A stretch of DNA of 64,000 nucleotides from Glycomyces artemisiae (GCF_003002955.1 NZ_PVTJ01000004.1:124001-188000), one strand, 5' to 3'; positions 11,138-22,392 are shown, counted from the first letter of the stretch. Notes: generated by a model from the letters alone, not told the origin. Translations and numbers: made by a program.

Positions 11138-11687
11138 GACCTGCTCCGAAGCGGTGGTGCCGGAAACAGCGCTCCCGGCTGCGGTGTCGAACGAGGGCAA
11201 GGCGGCGGGTACCACGAGACACGACTCCGGTGCGACGGCACTCGGCAGCGGCTCATTCGATTTCGTGGCGGTACCCATCTCGACGACTTTCTCCGCAGTG
11301 AGCGTGTACATTTCCTTCGCGCCTCGCAATTCGCGTTCGAGGATCAAAGCCAATGGAGGCGATCCGGCAAGCTTAATCCGATCGCACTCCGTTGCGGCTA
11401 GCGCCGTGATTTGCGACGCCCGGCGGCCGCGTCCGGGTGCATCACGGCGAGCCCGGGGTCACGGCCGCGCGACAGCCGGTCACGGCCCTGCGGGCCGAAC
11501 CTGCCGTCATAAGGCATAACGCTTGCCGAGCCGATAAGTTACGGCTGAGATCCGACTTTTGAACGGACCGTGGACGCGTCGCCGTTCGATGACGCGTCCG
11601 CGGTCGAGTCTTTCCCCGCAAGAGGTTTCCGGCGACAGACGCGGTGTGCGTTCACCGGTCCGGGCCGATCCGTTGGCTAGGCGCCGC
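11138..11687. other. 550-bp gap without a convincing gene
   Basis: Between the starts of the M20 gene and the end of the mutase gene. Frames here lack family motifs and mostly shadow the M20 extension. The segment 11280-11550 is less GC-rich than its surroundings, with pieces such as TAAGGCATAACGCTTG, and probably holds the M20 promoter. A long imperfect inverted repeat at 11566-11605 may end the mutase transcript. Confidence 0.5.
11566..11605. terminator. Inverted repeat downstream of the mutase gene
   Basis: Arms 11566-11580 and 11591-11605 pair at 14 of 15 positions around a 10-base loop. Each arm contains the 8-bp palindrome GACGCGTC. It lies 80 bp past the mutase stop. A tandem operator is an alternative reading. 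Confidence 0.45.
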
Positions 11688-13274
<1,587 letters not shown>

Positions 13275-13281
13275 GGCTGCC

Positions 13282-13287
13282 ATCCTA
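13282..13287 (-). promoter_or_regulatory. -10 box for leaderless mutase transcript
   Basis: Read on the minus strand, TAGGAT is followed by 7 bases and ATG 13274. TTCCCG lies 18 bp further upstream as a poor -35. Confidence 0.5.
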
Positions 13288-13450
13288 GGTGGTGAACCGC
13301 GCCTCCGGGAAGCAGCGCGCCTCCCGGCGGCGCCTTCGCGCACCTGGGACGGCGTCCCGCCGTGACCGAGGATCACTTGTGTATCCCCGGTACCGCACCG
13401 GTGGCCGGGACGCGGCAGACTAGGAGGGATCCCTCGCGAGGAGTGGTTGC

Positions 13451-15397
13451 ATGACGTACTCATCTGACTACGGTCGCGGTGGTCCCGGCGCCTATGAGGA
13501 CCCCCGATCCGGCCCGGTGCCGTCCCCTCGGTATCCCCCTGAACCCCAAGCGCCGCAAGGCGATCCGTACGGATCGGAGCCGCGGCGCGACCCGCATCCG
13601 TCCTTCGGCGGACGCTTCACGGGATCGGACCCGTACCCCTCGGGCCAGCAGGGCTACAACCGCGACCCGTACGGCGGCGACTCGTACGGCGACTCCTCGT
13701 ACCGGCACAGCTCCTCGTACGGCAACTACGGGAACCTCGGGCAGAGCTTCGCGGTCGGCCCCGAGCAGGGCCAGCGCCCGCCCGGGCCCGGGGGCCCGGG
13801 GAACCGGGCCCGGCCCGGCGACCTGGTGGGCGACCGGTACCGGCTCGAAGACCTGGTCGGCAAGGGCGGCAACGGGTCCGTGTGGCGCGCGACCGACACG
13901 GTGCTGCGCCGCGAGGTGGCCCTCAAAGAGGTGTTCCTGCCGCCGGACCTCCCGCCGCACGAGCGGGTCCAGCTCATCGACCGGTCGCGGCGCGAGGCGC
14001 AGATCGCGGCGGGGCTGTCGCACCCGTCGGTGATCCGCGTGTTCGACGTCGTCGAGCACGGCGGCCTGCCGTGGATCGTCATGGAGCTGCTCCAGTCGCG
14101 GAGCCTCGCCGAGATCCTCTCGCAGGACGGGCCGCTCCAGCCGCGCGTGGCGGCGAAGATCGGCCTCGCGCTCGTGGGGGCGCTCCAGGCGGCGCACGAC
14201 GCGGGGATCATCCACCGCGACGTCAAGCCCGGGAACGTCCTCATCTCCACCGACGGGCGCTGCGTGCTCTCCGATTTCGGTGCGGCGCAGCTGCACCAGG
14301 TCTCGGGCGGCACGACCCCGGGGAAAGTGCTCGGCTCGGCGCACTACATCGCGCCCGAGCGGGCCGTTGGGCACCCGGCCGAGCCCGCCTCGGACGTGTT
14401 CAGCCTCGGCGTGACCCTGTACGCGGCCGTCGAGGGGCGCCCGCCGTTCGACCGGGGCGACGCGGTCTCGACGATGCGCGCGGTCGTGCAGGAGCCGCCG
14501 GAGAGCCCGCGCAACGCCGGGCCGCTGACGCCGCTGCTGGGCGGGATGCTCGCGAAGGACCCGAACCAGCGCATGCAGCTTCCCGAAGTGCGCCATGAAC
14601 TCCAGACGCTGCTCGCCGGGCAGTTCGCGGGCCCCGCCGGCCACCAGTCGCCGCCCTACCGCGGCAACGAGGCGTACCAGGAGGGGCCGCCCGCGACGAC
14701 GGGCCCGCGCCCGCGGGTGCGCGACGTCGAGCCCGAACCCGAGCGCGGCAACCCGTGGAAGTCCGGCGCGGTCATCGCGATCTGCATCATGCTCGTGCTC
14801 GTCCTCGGCTGGGGCGCTTACAAGCTCCTCACCGGTGACGACGGCGGCGGCGAGGGCGGCGCGGACCCCGGTGCCAGCGAGGGCGCGTCCGACGGCGGGG
14901 AGTCCCCGTCGGACGGGGGCGAGTCCCCCGACGAGAGCGACGGCGCGGCCCCGTTCGAGACGAGCACCTATGAGGGGGACGGCTTCTCGGTCGCGTACCC
15001 GAAGGACTGGTCCGAAGGGGAGAGCGGCGACGACTTCGTGTCGTTCTTCAACCCCGAGGACGACACCCAGTGGGTGCGGTTCTACTCCCAGTCCGACCGC
15101 GGCGCGGGCGACCCCGAGGGCTACCTCTCGGAGTACTTCGACGGCCTCGGCTCCGAGATGACCGACCTGGAGCAGGTCCGGTTGGAGGACACCGAGATCG
15201 GCGGACTGAGCGGCTCGGTCCTGGAGTACACCGGGACGAACCTCGACGAGGTCGGCGCCGAGCGGCACTCGGTGTGGGCCGTGGTCGACGCGGGCGACGG
15301 GTCCACGTTCGGGATCTTCATCTCCGGCGACGCGGATACATGGGATCTATCACGAGGGGTGTACGACACCGCGGCGGCGTCGTTCGCTACCGGCTGA
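13451..15397 (+). CDS. PknB-type membrane Ser/Thr protein kinase
   Basis: A 648-residue kinase. A disordered Gly/Tyr/Pro/Ser-rich N-tail (1-125, with repeated DPYG/SYG motifs) precedes the kinase domain (about 130-395). That domain has glycine loop GKGGNGSVW, catalytic Lys159 in [18 protein letters not shown] in LSDFGAAQ, and IAPERA. A single membrane helix (about 438-458, [21 protein letters not shown]) leads to an acidic Gly/Ser linker and a beta-rich extracytoplasmic domain of about 150 residues, not PASTA. The outer domain ([18 protein letters not shown]) resembles the LpqN/PsbP-like folds seen in other actinobacterial kinases and may sense a ligand. GAGGAG precedes ATG 13451. It stands alone, divergent from the mutase gene. 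Confidence 0.9.
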   Translation: MTYSSDYGRGGPGAYEDPRSGPVPSPRYPPEPQAPQGDPYGSEPRRDPHPSFGGRFTGSDPYPSGQQGYNRDPYGGDSYGDSSYRHSSSYGNYGNLGQSFAVGPEQGQRPPGPGGPGNRARPGDLVGDRYRLEDLVGKGGNGSVWRATDTVLRREVALKEVFLPPDLPPHERVQLIDRSRREAQIAAGLSHPSVIRVFDVVEHGGLPWIVMELLQSRSLAEILSQDGPLQPRVAAKIGLALVGALQAAHDAGIIHRDVKPGNVLISTDGRCVLSDFGAAQLHQVSGGTTPGKVLGSAHYIAPERAVGHPAEPASDVFSLGVTLYAAVEGRPPFDRGDAVSTMRAVVQEPPESPRNAGPLTPLLGGMLAKDPNQRMQLPEVRHELQTLLAGQFAGPAGHQSPPYRGNEAYQEGPPATTGPRPRVRDVEPEPERGNPWKSGAVIAICIMLVLVLGWGAYKLLTGDDGGGEGGADPGASEGASDGGESPSDGGESPDESDGAAPFETSTYEGDGFSVAYPKDWSEGESGDDFVSFFNPEDDTQWVRFYSQSDRGAGDPEGYLSEYFDGLGSEMTDLEQVRLEDTEIGGLSGSVLEYTGTNLDEVGAERHSVWAVVDAGDGSTFGIFISGDADTWDLSRGVYDTAAASFATG

Positions 15398-15453
15398 GGC
15401 CACACCGTCCGCAACACCGGTCTCCCAGGCAGCGGATATGCGACCATTTCCCC

Positions 15454-17127
15454 ATGACCGACTCTGCGCCCGCCATCGACGCGAACCTCGACGCCCTGCG
15501 CGCCGAAGCGCTCCAGTGGATCACCGACGACCCCGACAAGGCCGGCCGCGACGAGCTGTACCGGCTCCTCGACGGCCTCCCGGGCACCGCGGCCGAACTG
15601 GCCGACCGGTTCTCGGGCCGCCTGAAGTTCGGGACGGCGGGCCTGCGCGGCCCGCTCCGCGCCGGCCCCAACGGGATGAACCTCGCCGTCGTCCGGGCCG
15701 CCGCCGCAGGGCTCTCCAACTGGCTGGACGCCAAGGGGGCCGAAGGCCCGGTCGTCATCGGCTACGACGCGCGCCACGGGTCCCGGGACTTCGCCGTCGA
15801 GACCGCCCGCGTCGTCACCGGCTCGGGCCGCCGGGCCCTGCTCATGCCCGGCCCGCTGCCGACCCCGGTGACCGCGTTCGCGGTGACGCACCTGGACGGC
15901 GCCGCCGCGGTGCAGGTGACCGCGAGCCACAACCCGCCGCAGGACAACGGGTACAAGGTGTACCTGGGCCGCGAGCTCGGCGGTGACCTCGGCGCGGGCG
16001 CGCAGATCGTGCCGCCCGCAGACACCGAGATCGAGGCCGCTATCGAAGCCCTCGGACCGCTCTCGGAGATCCCGCTCGGCGACGAGGGCGAGACCCTCGA
16101 CGGGTCCGTGCTGGACGAGTACCTCGCCGCCATCGCCTCGGTCGTGGACCCCGACGACCCCAAGCGCCTCGCCTCCGTCGCGACGCCGATGCACGGCGTC
16201 GGCGGCGCGACGCTCGTGAAGGCCATGGAGCGGGCCGGGTTCCGGGCCCCGACGCTCGTGCCCGAGCAGGCCGAGCCCGACGCGGACTTCCCCACCGTGG
16301 CGTTCCCGAACCCGGAGGAGCCCGGCGCGATCGACCTGCTCAAGGCCCTCGCGGCCGAGGAGGGCGCCGACGTGGCGCTCGCGCTCGACCCGGACGCCGA
16401 CCGCTGCTCGGTCGCCGTCCCCACCGGCGACGGCGGGTGGCGCCAGCTCTCGGGCAACGAGGTGGGCGTGCTCCTCGCCGACCACTGGATGCGCAAGGGC
16501 CGCACGGGGACCTACGCGACGACGATCGTGTCCACGACGCAGCTCAAGGCCATGTGCGAGAAGCGCGGGCTGAAGTACATGGAGACCCTCACGGGCTTCA
16601 AGTGGCTGGCGCGCACCAGCCCCGACCTGGCGTTCGCGTTCGAGGAGGCCCTCGGGTACTGCGTGGCGCCGGAGTTCCTGCGCGACAAGGACGGCATCTC
16701 CGCGTCGCTCGTGGTCGCCGAGATCGCCGCCGGGCAGGCGGCCCGGTTCGCGACGCTCCAGGACCGCCTGGACGAGCTCGCCGAGGAGTTCGGCGTGTAC
16801 GAGACCGGCCAGCTGTCGGTGCGCGTCGAGGACCTGAGCGAGATCGCCGCGTGCATGAAGCGCCTGCGCGCCAACAGGCCCGCTTCGCTGCTGGACGAGC
16901 CGGTGACCGACTACCTCGACCGGCTCCCCGAAGCGGACGTGGTCACGGTGACGACGGCGAACGCGCGCGTCGTGTGCCGCCCGTCCGGGACCGAGCCGAA
17001 GCTCAAGGCGTACCTGGAGGTCCGCGAGGACACCGGCGGCGACCTGACCGCGGCGCGCGAGCGCGCCCGCGCGGGCGTCGAGGCCCTGCGCGCTGAAGTC
17101 GCCGGAATCCTCGGCGTGCCGCACTAG
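15454..17127 (+). CDS. Phosphohexomutase/phosphopentomutase (alpha-D-phosphohexomutase family)
   Basis: A 557-residue cytosolic enzyme interconverting sugar 1- and 6- (or 1- and 5-) phosphates. The active-serine loop is VTASHNPPQDNGYKVY, the metal loop ALDPDADRCSV, the sugar-binding loop FEEALGY and the phosphate-binding loop CRPSGTEPKLK. Length and motifs match the PgcA-like branch of actinobacteria, annotated both as phosphomannomutase and phosphopentomutase-like. Its neighbours (upp, deoC) make ribose or deoxyribose phosphate conversion in nucleoside breakdown an attractive role, but glucose 1-phosphate is equally possible. A bidirectional terminator follows the stop at once. Confidence 0.88.
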   Translation: MTDSAPAIDANLDALRAEALQWITDDPDKAGRDELYRLLDGLPGTAAELADRFSGRLKFGTAGLRGPLRAGPNGMNLAVVRAAAAGLSNWLDAKGAEGPVVIGYDARHGSRDFAVETARVVTGSGRRALLMPGPLPTPVTAFAVTHLDGAAAVQVTASHNPPQDNGYKVYLGRELGGDLGAGAQIVPPADTEIEAAIEALGPLSEIPLGDEGETLDGSVLDEYLAAIASVVDPDDPKRLASVATPMHGVGGATLVKAMERAGFRAPTLVPEQAEPDADFPTVAFPNPEEPGAIDLLKALAAEEGADVALALDPDADRCSVAVPTGDGGWRQLSGNEVGVLLADHWMRKGRTGTYATTIVSTTQLKAMCEKRGLKYMETLTGFKWLARTSPDLAFAFEEALGYCVAPEFLRDKDGISASLVVAEIAAGQAARFATLQDRLDELAEEFGVYETGQLSVRVEDLSEIAACMKRLRANRPASLLDEPVTDYLDRLPEADVVTVTTANARVVCRPSGTEPKLKAYLEVREDTGGDLTAARERARAGVEALRAEVAGILGVPH

Positions 17128-17129
17128 AA

Positions 17130-17176
17130 GACACGAAAAAAGGGGGCCGCGGCGAGCGGCCCCCTTTTTTCGTGTC
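17130..17176. terminator. Perfect bidirectional intrinsic terminator
   Basis: A 21-bp perfect stem (17130-17150 with 17156-17176), loop GGCGA, has A6 on the left arm and T6 on the right. It lies between the convergent phosphohexomutase gene and upp and serves both. Confidence 0.95.
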
Positions 17177-17809
17177 TCAGAAGCGGCGGTAGGCGCCGAA
17201 CTGGCGGTCGCCCGCGTCGCCGAGGCCGGGGACGATGTAGGCCTTGTCGTTGAGCTCCGGGTCCACCGCGGCGGTGGTCATGCGCATGGCGATCCCGGAG
17301 GATTCGAGCTTCGCGATCCCGTCGGGCGCGCACAGCACGCTGACCAGGTCGATGTCGGTGCAGCCGCGCGCGGCGATCATCTCGCAGCAGCGCAGGAGCG
17401 AGCCGCCGGTGGCGACCATGGGGTCGAGGACGATGACGTGGCGCCCGGCCAGGTCGTCGGGGAGGGACTCCATGTAGGCGTAGGGCTCGTGCGTCTCCTC
17501 GTCGCGGGCGAGGCCGACGAAGCCCATGGAGGCGTCGGGGATCATGGCCTGCGCGGCGTCGGCCATGCCGAGCCCCGCGCGCAGCACCGGGACCAGGACC
17601 GGCGGGTTCCCCAGCCGGTAGCCCGTCGCGGCCGCCACGGGCGTCCTGATCCCGTATTCGGTGACGGCCACGCCGCGCGTGGCCTCGTAGACGAGCATCA
17701 TGGTGAGCTCGTGCAGGGCGGCCCGGAACCGCGGTGAGTCCGAGCGCTCGTCGCGCATGGCGGTGAGCCTGGCGGCGGCGAGCGGGTGTTCGACGATCTT
17801 GACATCCAC
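17177..17809 (-). CDS. upp: Uracil phosphoribosyltransferase
   Basis: A 210-residue salvage enzyme converting uracil and PRPP to UMP. It has the full family length, RGVAVTEYGIRTPV, the flexible region LVPVLRAGLGM, the PRPP loop VIVLDPMVATGGS, and the C-terminal uracil-binding YIVPGLGDAGDRQFGAY. GTG 17809 is the start; AAGG lies 8-9 bases upstream and a TAAGGT at the same place could instead be a -10. It is divergent from deoC, with about 95 bp between starts, consistent with joint control of pyrimidine and deoxyribose salvage. Confidence 0.95.
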   Translation of the reverse strand: MDVKIVEHPLAAARLTAMRDERSDSPRFRAALHELTMMLVYEATRGVAVTEYGIRTPVAAATGYRLGNPPVLVPVLRAGLGMADAAQAMIPDASMGFVGLARDEETHEPYAYMESLPDDLAGRHVIVLDPMVATGGSLLRCCEMIAARGCTDIDLVSVLCAPDGIAKLESSGIAMRMTTAAVDPELNDKAYIVPGLGDAGDRQFGAYRRF

Positions 17810-17868
17810 GGTTCATAACCTTAACGCCCAGCTCCGCGAGCTAATGTGAGCTGGTCACCACAGTCTGG

Positions 17869-17897
17869 TTCAAGCGTCACCGAGAGACGGATACGAT
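17869..17897 (+). promoter_or_regulatory. Promoter for leaderless deoC operon
   Basis: TTCAAG (17869-17874), a 17-bp spacer and TACGAT (17892-17897) are followed by 6 bases and ATG 17904. Confidence 0.6.
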
Positions 17898-17903
17898 CGG
17901 GTC

Positions 17904-18818
17904 ATGGGATCAATTCTGAGCGGCGCCGAGGCCGCGTCCCTCGTCCGCGCCCTCCCGGGCGTCGACGCGGTCGGCCTCGAAGCGCGCGCGGCGGGGCTCT
18001 CCACCCGCTCGGTCAAGACGACGTCGAAAGCGCACGCCATCGACCTCGCCATCAGCATGATCGACCTCACCACCCTCGAAGGGGCCGACACCCCCGGCAA
18101 GGTCCGCTCGCTCGCCGCGAAGGCGATGCGCCCCGACGGCGACGCGCCCGCCACCGCCGCCGTCTGCGTCTACCCGTCGATGGTCGCCACCGCGAAGGAG
18201 GCGCTTCAGGGCAGCGGCGTGCTCGTCGCCTCGGTCGCCACAGGCTTCCCCGCCGGGCAGGTCCCGCTCGACGTGCGCCTCGCCGACACCGAGTCCGCGG
18301 TGCGCGCCGGGGCCGACGAGATCGACATGGTCATCAACCGCGGCGCGTTCCTCGCCGGGGACCTCGAACGGGTCTTCCACGAGATCAAGGCCGTCAAGGC
18401 CGCCAGCGGCGACGCCCGGCTCAAGGTGATCCTGGAGACCGGCGAGCTCGCCACCTACGACGCGGTGCGGCAGGCATCGTGGCTCGCGATGTACGCGGGC
18501 GCCGACTTCATCAAGACCTCCACGGGCAAAGTGGGCGTCAACGCGACCCTCCCCGTGACCCTGCTGATGATGCAGGCCGTGCGCGACTACCGGGCCGCCA
18601 CCGGCATCCAGGTCGGCGTCAAGCCCGCGGGCGGCATCCGCAACACCAAGGACGCGATCAAGTACCTCGTCACCGTGAACGAGGTCCTCGGCGACGACTG
18701 GCTCTCGAACCACTGGTTCCGCTTCGGCGCGTCCAGCCTCCTCAACGACCTGCTCATGCAGCGCCAGAAGCTCAAGACCGGCCACTACTCCGGCCCCGAC
18801 TACGTGACGGTGGACTAG
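17904..18818 (+). CDS. deoC: Deoxyribose-phosphate aldolase
   Basis: A 304-residue class I aldolase cleaving 2-deoxyribose 5-phosphate to glyceraldehyde 3-phosphate and acetaldehyde. Segments are AISMIDLTTLEG, AAVCVYPSMV, ADEIDMVINRGAF, KVILETGEL, the Schiff-base Lys in ADFIKTSTGK, and VGVKPAGGIR with the second active-site Lys. It is somewhat longer than the E. coli enzyme because of an N-terminal extension, as in other actinobacteria. It leads an operon in which an aldehyde dehydrogenase starts 2 bp after the stop, which would oxidise the acetaldehyde or another aldehyde product. Confidence 0.95.
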   Translation: MGSILSGAEAASLVRALPGVDAVGLEARAAGLSTRSVKTTSKAHAIDLAISMIDLTTLEGADTPGKVRSLAAKAMRPDGDAPATAAVCVYPSMVATAKEALQGSGVLVASVATGFPAGQVPLDVRLADTESAVRAGADEIDMVINRGAFLAGDLERVFHEIKAVKAASGDARLKVILETGELATYDAVRQASWLAMYAGADFIKTSTGKVGVNATLPVTLLMMQAVRDYRAATGIQVGVKPAGGIRNTKDAIKYLVTVNEVLGDDWLSNHWFRFGASSLLNDLLMQRQKLKTGHYSGPDYVTVD

Positions 18819-18820
18819 CC

Positions 18821-20239
18821 ATGTTCGAGTACGCCCCCGCGCCCGAGTCGGTGCGGCCCGACATCAAAGAGCACTACGGGCTCTTCATCGACGGCGAGTT
18901 CGTCGACGGCCAGGACGTGTTCAAGTCCGTCAACCCCGCGACCGAGGAAGTCCTCTTCACCGTCGCCGAGGCGGGCGAAGCCGACGTCGCGCGCGCCGTC
19001 GCCGCGGCCCGCCGCGCCCAGGAGACCGTGTGGGGGCCCATGAGCGGCACCGAGCGCGGCAAGTACCTCTTCCGCATCGCCCGGCTCCTCCAGGAGCGGG
19101 CCCGCGAGTTCGCCGTCGCCGAGTCCCTCGACAACGGCAAGCCCATCAAGGAGACCCGCGACTTCGACGTGCCCACGGCGGCGCAGCACTTCTTCTACCA
19201 CGCCGGATGGGCCGACAAGCTCTCCTACGCGGGGCTGGGCGCGGACCCGAAGCCCTTGGGCGTCGTCGGCCAGGTCATCCCCTGGAACTTCCCGCTCCTC
19301 ATGCTGGCGTGGAAGATCGCGCCCGCGCTCGCGTGCGGGAACACGGTGGTGCTCAAGCCCGCCGAGACCACGCCGCTGACCGCCCTCATGTTCGCCGAGC
19401 TGTGCCAGGAGGCCGACCTGCCCGCGGGCGTCGTCAACATCCTCCCCGGCGCCGGTGCCGCCGGTGCGGCCGTCGTCAACAGCCCTGTGGACAAAGTCGC
19501 CTTCACCGGTTCCACGGCCGTGGGCCGCGCCATCGCGAAGGCCGTCGCGGGCTCCAAGAAGAAGGTCACCCTGGAGCTGGGCGGCAAGGCCGCGAACATC
19601 GTCTTCGACGATGCGCCCATCGACCAGGCCGTCGAGGGCATCGTCAACGGCATCTTCTTCAACCAGGGCCACGTGTGCTGCGCCGGGTCGCGCCTCCTCG
19701 TCCAGGAGTCCGTCGCCGACGACGTGCTCGCGCGCCTCAAAGAGCGGGTGTCGACGTTGCGGGTCGGCGACCCGCTCGACAAGAACACCGACATCGGGGC
19801 GATCAACTCCGCCGAGCAGCTCGCCCGCATCACGGCCCTCACCGAGGCTGGGCGCGGCGAGGGCGCCGACGTGTGGCAGCCCGCCTGCGACCTCCCCGAG
19901 AACGGGTTCTGGTTCCGCCCCACCGTGTTCACCGGCGTCCAGCAGTCCATGCGGATCGCCCAGGAGGAGATCTTCGGGCCCGTGCTCAGCGTCCTCACGT
20001 TCCGCACCCCTGACGAGGCGATCGCCAAGGCCAACAACACGCCGTACGGGTTGTCGGCAGGGGTGTGGACCGAGAAGGGGTCGAAGATCCTGTGGGCCGC
20101 CGAGCGGCTGCGCGCGGGCGTGGTGTGGGCCAACACGTTCAACCAGTTCGACGCCGCCAGCCCCTTCGGCGGCCTGAAGGAGTCCGGATACGGCCGCGAA
20201 GGCGGCCGCCAGGGACTGGAGGCGTACCTCGATGTCTGA
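18821..20239 (+). CDS. NAD(P)-dependent aldehyde dehydrogenase
   Basis: A 472-residue ALDH superfamily enzyme with all catalytic elements: the Asn in IPWNFPLLMLAWK, the cofactor Lys in VVLKPAE, FTGSTAVGR, the general-base Glu in TLELGGKAANIV, the nucleophile in FFNQGHVCCAGSR, and EEIFGPVLSV. Its place directly after deoC suggests acetaldehyde or a deoxyribose-derived aldehyde as substrate, though the sequence alone fits many aldehydes. The spacing of 2 bp and the 8-bp overlap with the next gene indicate one transcript and coupled translation. Confidence 0.93.
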   Translation: MFEYAPAPESVRPDIKEHYGLFIDGEFVDGQDVFKSVNPATEEVLFTVAEAGEADVARAVAAARRAQETVWGPMSGTERGKYLFRIARLLQERAREFAVAESLDNGKPIKETRDFDVPTAAQHFFYHAGWADKLSYAGLGADPKPLGVVGQVIPWNFPLLMLAWKIAPALACGNTVVLKPAETTPLTALMFAELCQEADLPAGVVNILPGAGAAGAAVVNSPVDKVAFTGSTAVGRAIAKAVAGSKKKVTLELGGKAANIVFDDAPIDQAVEGIVNGIFFNQGHVCCAGSRLLVQESVADDVLARLKERVSTLRVGDPLDKNTDIGAINSAEQLARITALTEAGRGEGADVWQPACDLPENGFWFRPTVFTGVQQSMRIAQEEIFGPVLSVLTFRTPDEAIAKANNTPYGLSAGVWTEKGSKILWAAERLRAGVVWANTFNQFDAASPFGGLKESGYGREGGRQGLEAYLDV

Positions 20240-21104
20240 GCGACTGCGGGTGAAGAAGACCTACAAGCTGTACGTCGGCGGGAAGTTCCCCCGCTCCGAG
20301 TCCGGAAGGAGCTACCCGGTGAGCAGCCCCGACGGGACCGAGCTGGCGAACGCCGCGCTCGCCAGCCGCAAGGACGCCCGCGACGCCGTGGCCGCCGCGC
20401 GCAAGGCCCAGCGGCCGTGGGCGGGGCAGACCGCGTACCTGCGCGGGCAGATCCTGTACCGGGCCGCCGAGATGCTCGAAGGCCGCGCCGGGCAGTTCGC
20501 GGAAGAGCTGGCGGATGCGACCGGCGCCGACCCGCACGACGCGCTCGGCACCGTCGAGGCCGCGATCGACCGGCTCGTCCACTACGCGGGCTGGACCGAC
20601 AAGTACACCTCCGTCCTCGGCGGCGCGAACCCAGTGGCCGGGCCGTACTTCAACCACACGACCCCCGAACCGCTCGGCGTCGTCGCGGTGATCGCCCCGC
20701 AGGACGACCCGCTGCTGGGCCTCGTCGAGGCGATTGCACCCGCCATCGCGACCGGGAACACCGTGGTAGTGCTCGCCAGCGAGGCGAAGCCCTTGCCCGC
20801 GTTGAGCTTCGGCGAAGTGCTCGCGACCTCCGACCTGCCCGGCGGGGTGGTGAACCTGTTGAGCGGCAAGGCCGCCGAGGTCGCGCCGCACCTGGCGTCC
20901 CACGCCGACGTCAACGGGCTCGACCTCACCGGAGCCGACCCCGAGCTGGCCGCCTCCCTGGAGGCCGCCGCGGCCGAGACCCTCAAGGTCGTGCGCCGCC
21001 CCGGGAAGAGCGGGAAGGCGCTCGACCTGCTGCGGCAGTGGACCGAGTACAAGACCGTGTGGCACCCGGCCGGGATGGCCGCGGGCGCCGGGGGCGCGTA
21101 CTAG
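20232..21104 (+). CDS. Truncated aldehyde dehydrogenase-like protein without the catalytic cysteine
   Basis: A 290-residue relative of the preceding enzyme covering only the cofactor-binding half: KLYVGGKFPRSESGRSYPV, the Trp/Ala region, VVAVIAPQDDPLLGLVEAIAP where IPWNFP is expected, and VVVLASEAKPLPAL where VVLKPAE is expected. The chain stops near where the catalytic domain should begin, and neither a Cys loop nor ELGGK is present. The catalytic Asn and cofactor Lys are also lost, so it is very probably a non-enzyme partner of the upstream dehydrogenase, comparable to the pseudo-half of ALDH16. The ATG overlaps the upstream gene by 8 bp, and the frame is intact with normal codon use, which argues against decay. 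Confidence 0.82.
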   Translation: MSERLRVKKTYKLYVGGKFPRSESGRSYPVSSPDGTELANAALASRKDARDAVAAARKAQRPWAGQTAYLRGQILYRAAEMLEGRAGQFAEELADATGADPHDALGTVEAAIDRLVHYAGWTDKYTSVLGGANPVAGPYFNHTTPEPLGVVAVIAPQDDPLLGLVEAIAPAIATGNTVVVLASEAKPLPALSFGEVLATSDLPGGVVNLLSGKAAEVAPHLASHADVNGLDLTGADPELAASLEAAAAETLKVVRRPGKSGKALDLLRQWTEYKTVWHPAGMAAGAGGAY

Positions 21105-21115
21105 TGATCGATCCG

Positions 21116-21145
21116 GGGCCCTTTCCGTAGCGACGGAAAGGGCCC
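21116..21145. terminator. Terminator hairpin after the deoC operon
   Basis: A 13-bp perfect stem (21116-21128 with 21133-21145) with loop AGCG starts 11 bp after the stop codon. Confidence 0.8.
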
Positions 21146-21245
21146 TGTCGCTATCCACAAAGAAAAGCGCACACCGGATGCGATGCGGCGCGCGCTTGCG
21201 TCGTAGGCTGTTCCCCAGCTAGACGACTTACGGGAGGGACGCGAC

Positions 21246-22082
21246 ATGGCGGCCGAATCTGACGCGCCGGAGCGCGGTGCCGACACCGAGAAGCTCTGGA
21301 ACGAGACCGGGGTCGACCCGGTGGAACTTCACCTGGGCAAGGACTCGGGGTACACCCTCCGCGCCTACCGGATGTCGGACACCCTGCCGGGGACGAAGGA
21401 CGACGAGCCCTCCGAGGAGTCGGAGGAGTCGGACGAAGAGCTCGCCGAAGAGGAGATGGTCGCCGAGGGCGCGCCCGTCGACGGCGATGACGACGGCGAG
21501 GACAAGGACGGCGACGAGGACGAGGAGTCCGAGGAGCCCGACCCCAAGGACTTCGAGGACGACGAGCCCGAGGAGGACGCCCTCGACGCCGAGCCCGAAG
21601 AGGTCCCGGTCTTCCTGACCCGCAAGGGGAAGCTCCTCGTCTTCCGCGAGCCCGCCGCGCTCGTCGCCTACGTCAAGGAGAGCGACGACCACGACCTCGC
21701 CGCCATCGACGAGTGGACCGACCTCAAGGACCGCGTGACCGAGGACGACATCGTCTGTGACGAAGCCGACACCTACGAGCTCGACCTCGTCGTCGCGAAC
21801 CTCCGCGGCGGCCACGACACGTGGGAGCCCGAGCTGCTCATCAAGGCCGCCGAGGTCGGCCGCGACCTGGGCTACGCCCTCAAGAACGACTCCGTGATCG
21901 CCGCGCTGGCGCCCGGGTCCCCCCTCGACGACCTCGACGAGACGTTCCGCGTCGTCGTCGACGGCGGCTTCAAGGGCAAGCTCGCGAAGCGGCGCCTGAA
22001 GCGCAACGACGCGCAGCAGGCGGCCATCGCCTGGCGCGGCGTCATCGCCAAGATCAACGACCATGTGGAATGGCGCGGATAG
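21246..22082 (+). CDS. Acidic conserved protein of unknown function
   Basis: A 278-residue cytoplasmic protein. Residues about 50-115 are almost entirely Asp/Glu with Ser and Gly, a disordered acidic stretch. It is followed by a compact globular part beginning VPVFLTRKGKLLVFREPAALVAYV. The C-terminus is basic (GKLAKRRLKRNDAQQAA). Similar actinobacterial proteins are sometimes labelled primosomal, but I see no motif supporting that. The acidic arm could mimic nucleic acid or bind a basic partner. A GGGAGG site precedes ATG 21246, and a terminator follows. Confidence 0.75.
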   Translation: MAAESDAPERGADTEKLWNETGVDPVELHLGKDSGYTLRAYRMSDTLPGTKDDEPSEESEESDEELAEEEMVAEGAPVDGDDDGEDKDGDEDEESEEPDPKDFEDDEPEEDALDAEPEEVPVFLTRKGKLLVFREPAALVAYVKESDDHDLAAIDEWTDLKDRVTEDDIVCDEADTYELDLVVANLRGGHDTWEPELLIKAAEVGRDLGYALKNDSVIAALAPGSPLDDLDETFRVVVDGGFKGKLAKRRLKRNDAQQAAIAWRGVIAKINDHVEWRG

Positions 22083-22392
22083 CGCACGCCCCACTCAGCC
22101 GAACGGCCACACTCCGATGGCCGCCGAGTCCGATTTCCGAAGCCGCCGCGGGAGTCCCGCGGCGGCTTCGCCGCGTTATTCCACAAGGGAATGACCAGGT
22201 GACGGCTGCCAGCGAATTGACGGATATGTGTGCTATGGCCTTCGCTCCGTAGGCGAACCCGCACAGGCAGTCCGCTTGCAGAACCGAGTATTCTGCGGAA
22301 AACTGATAACGGACTGGTAAAAACGGGCCGGGCACCAGCCCCGGCGACAGGGGACTGCGCCGGCTGCGCGCCCTACGAGAGGAGCTCCGCGG
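22083..22392. other. 310-bp intergenic region ahead of the IS110-like hybrid gene
   Basis: It contains the terminator at 22139-22169 and then a stretch poorer in GC than its surroundings (about 22180-22330), including a small dyad GCAGAA-N7-TTCTGC at 22278-22296. This is the probable promoter region for the downstream gene. I cannot pick a convincing -35/-10 pair. GGAG, 8 bases before GTG 22393, is the ribosome binding site. Confidence 0.45.
22139..22169. terminator. Terminator hairpin after the acidic-protein gene
   Basis: Arms 22139-22153 and 22155-22169 are fully complementary (15 bp, minimal loop), 56 bp after the stop codon. Confidence 0.75.

Noticed and set aside
11138..11353. A 72-residue N-terminal extension of the M20 hydrolase
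   Set aside because: It has no family similarity, and a GGAG site precedes the internal ATG at 11137.
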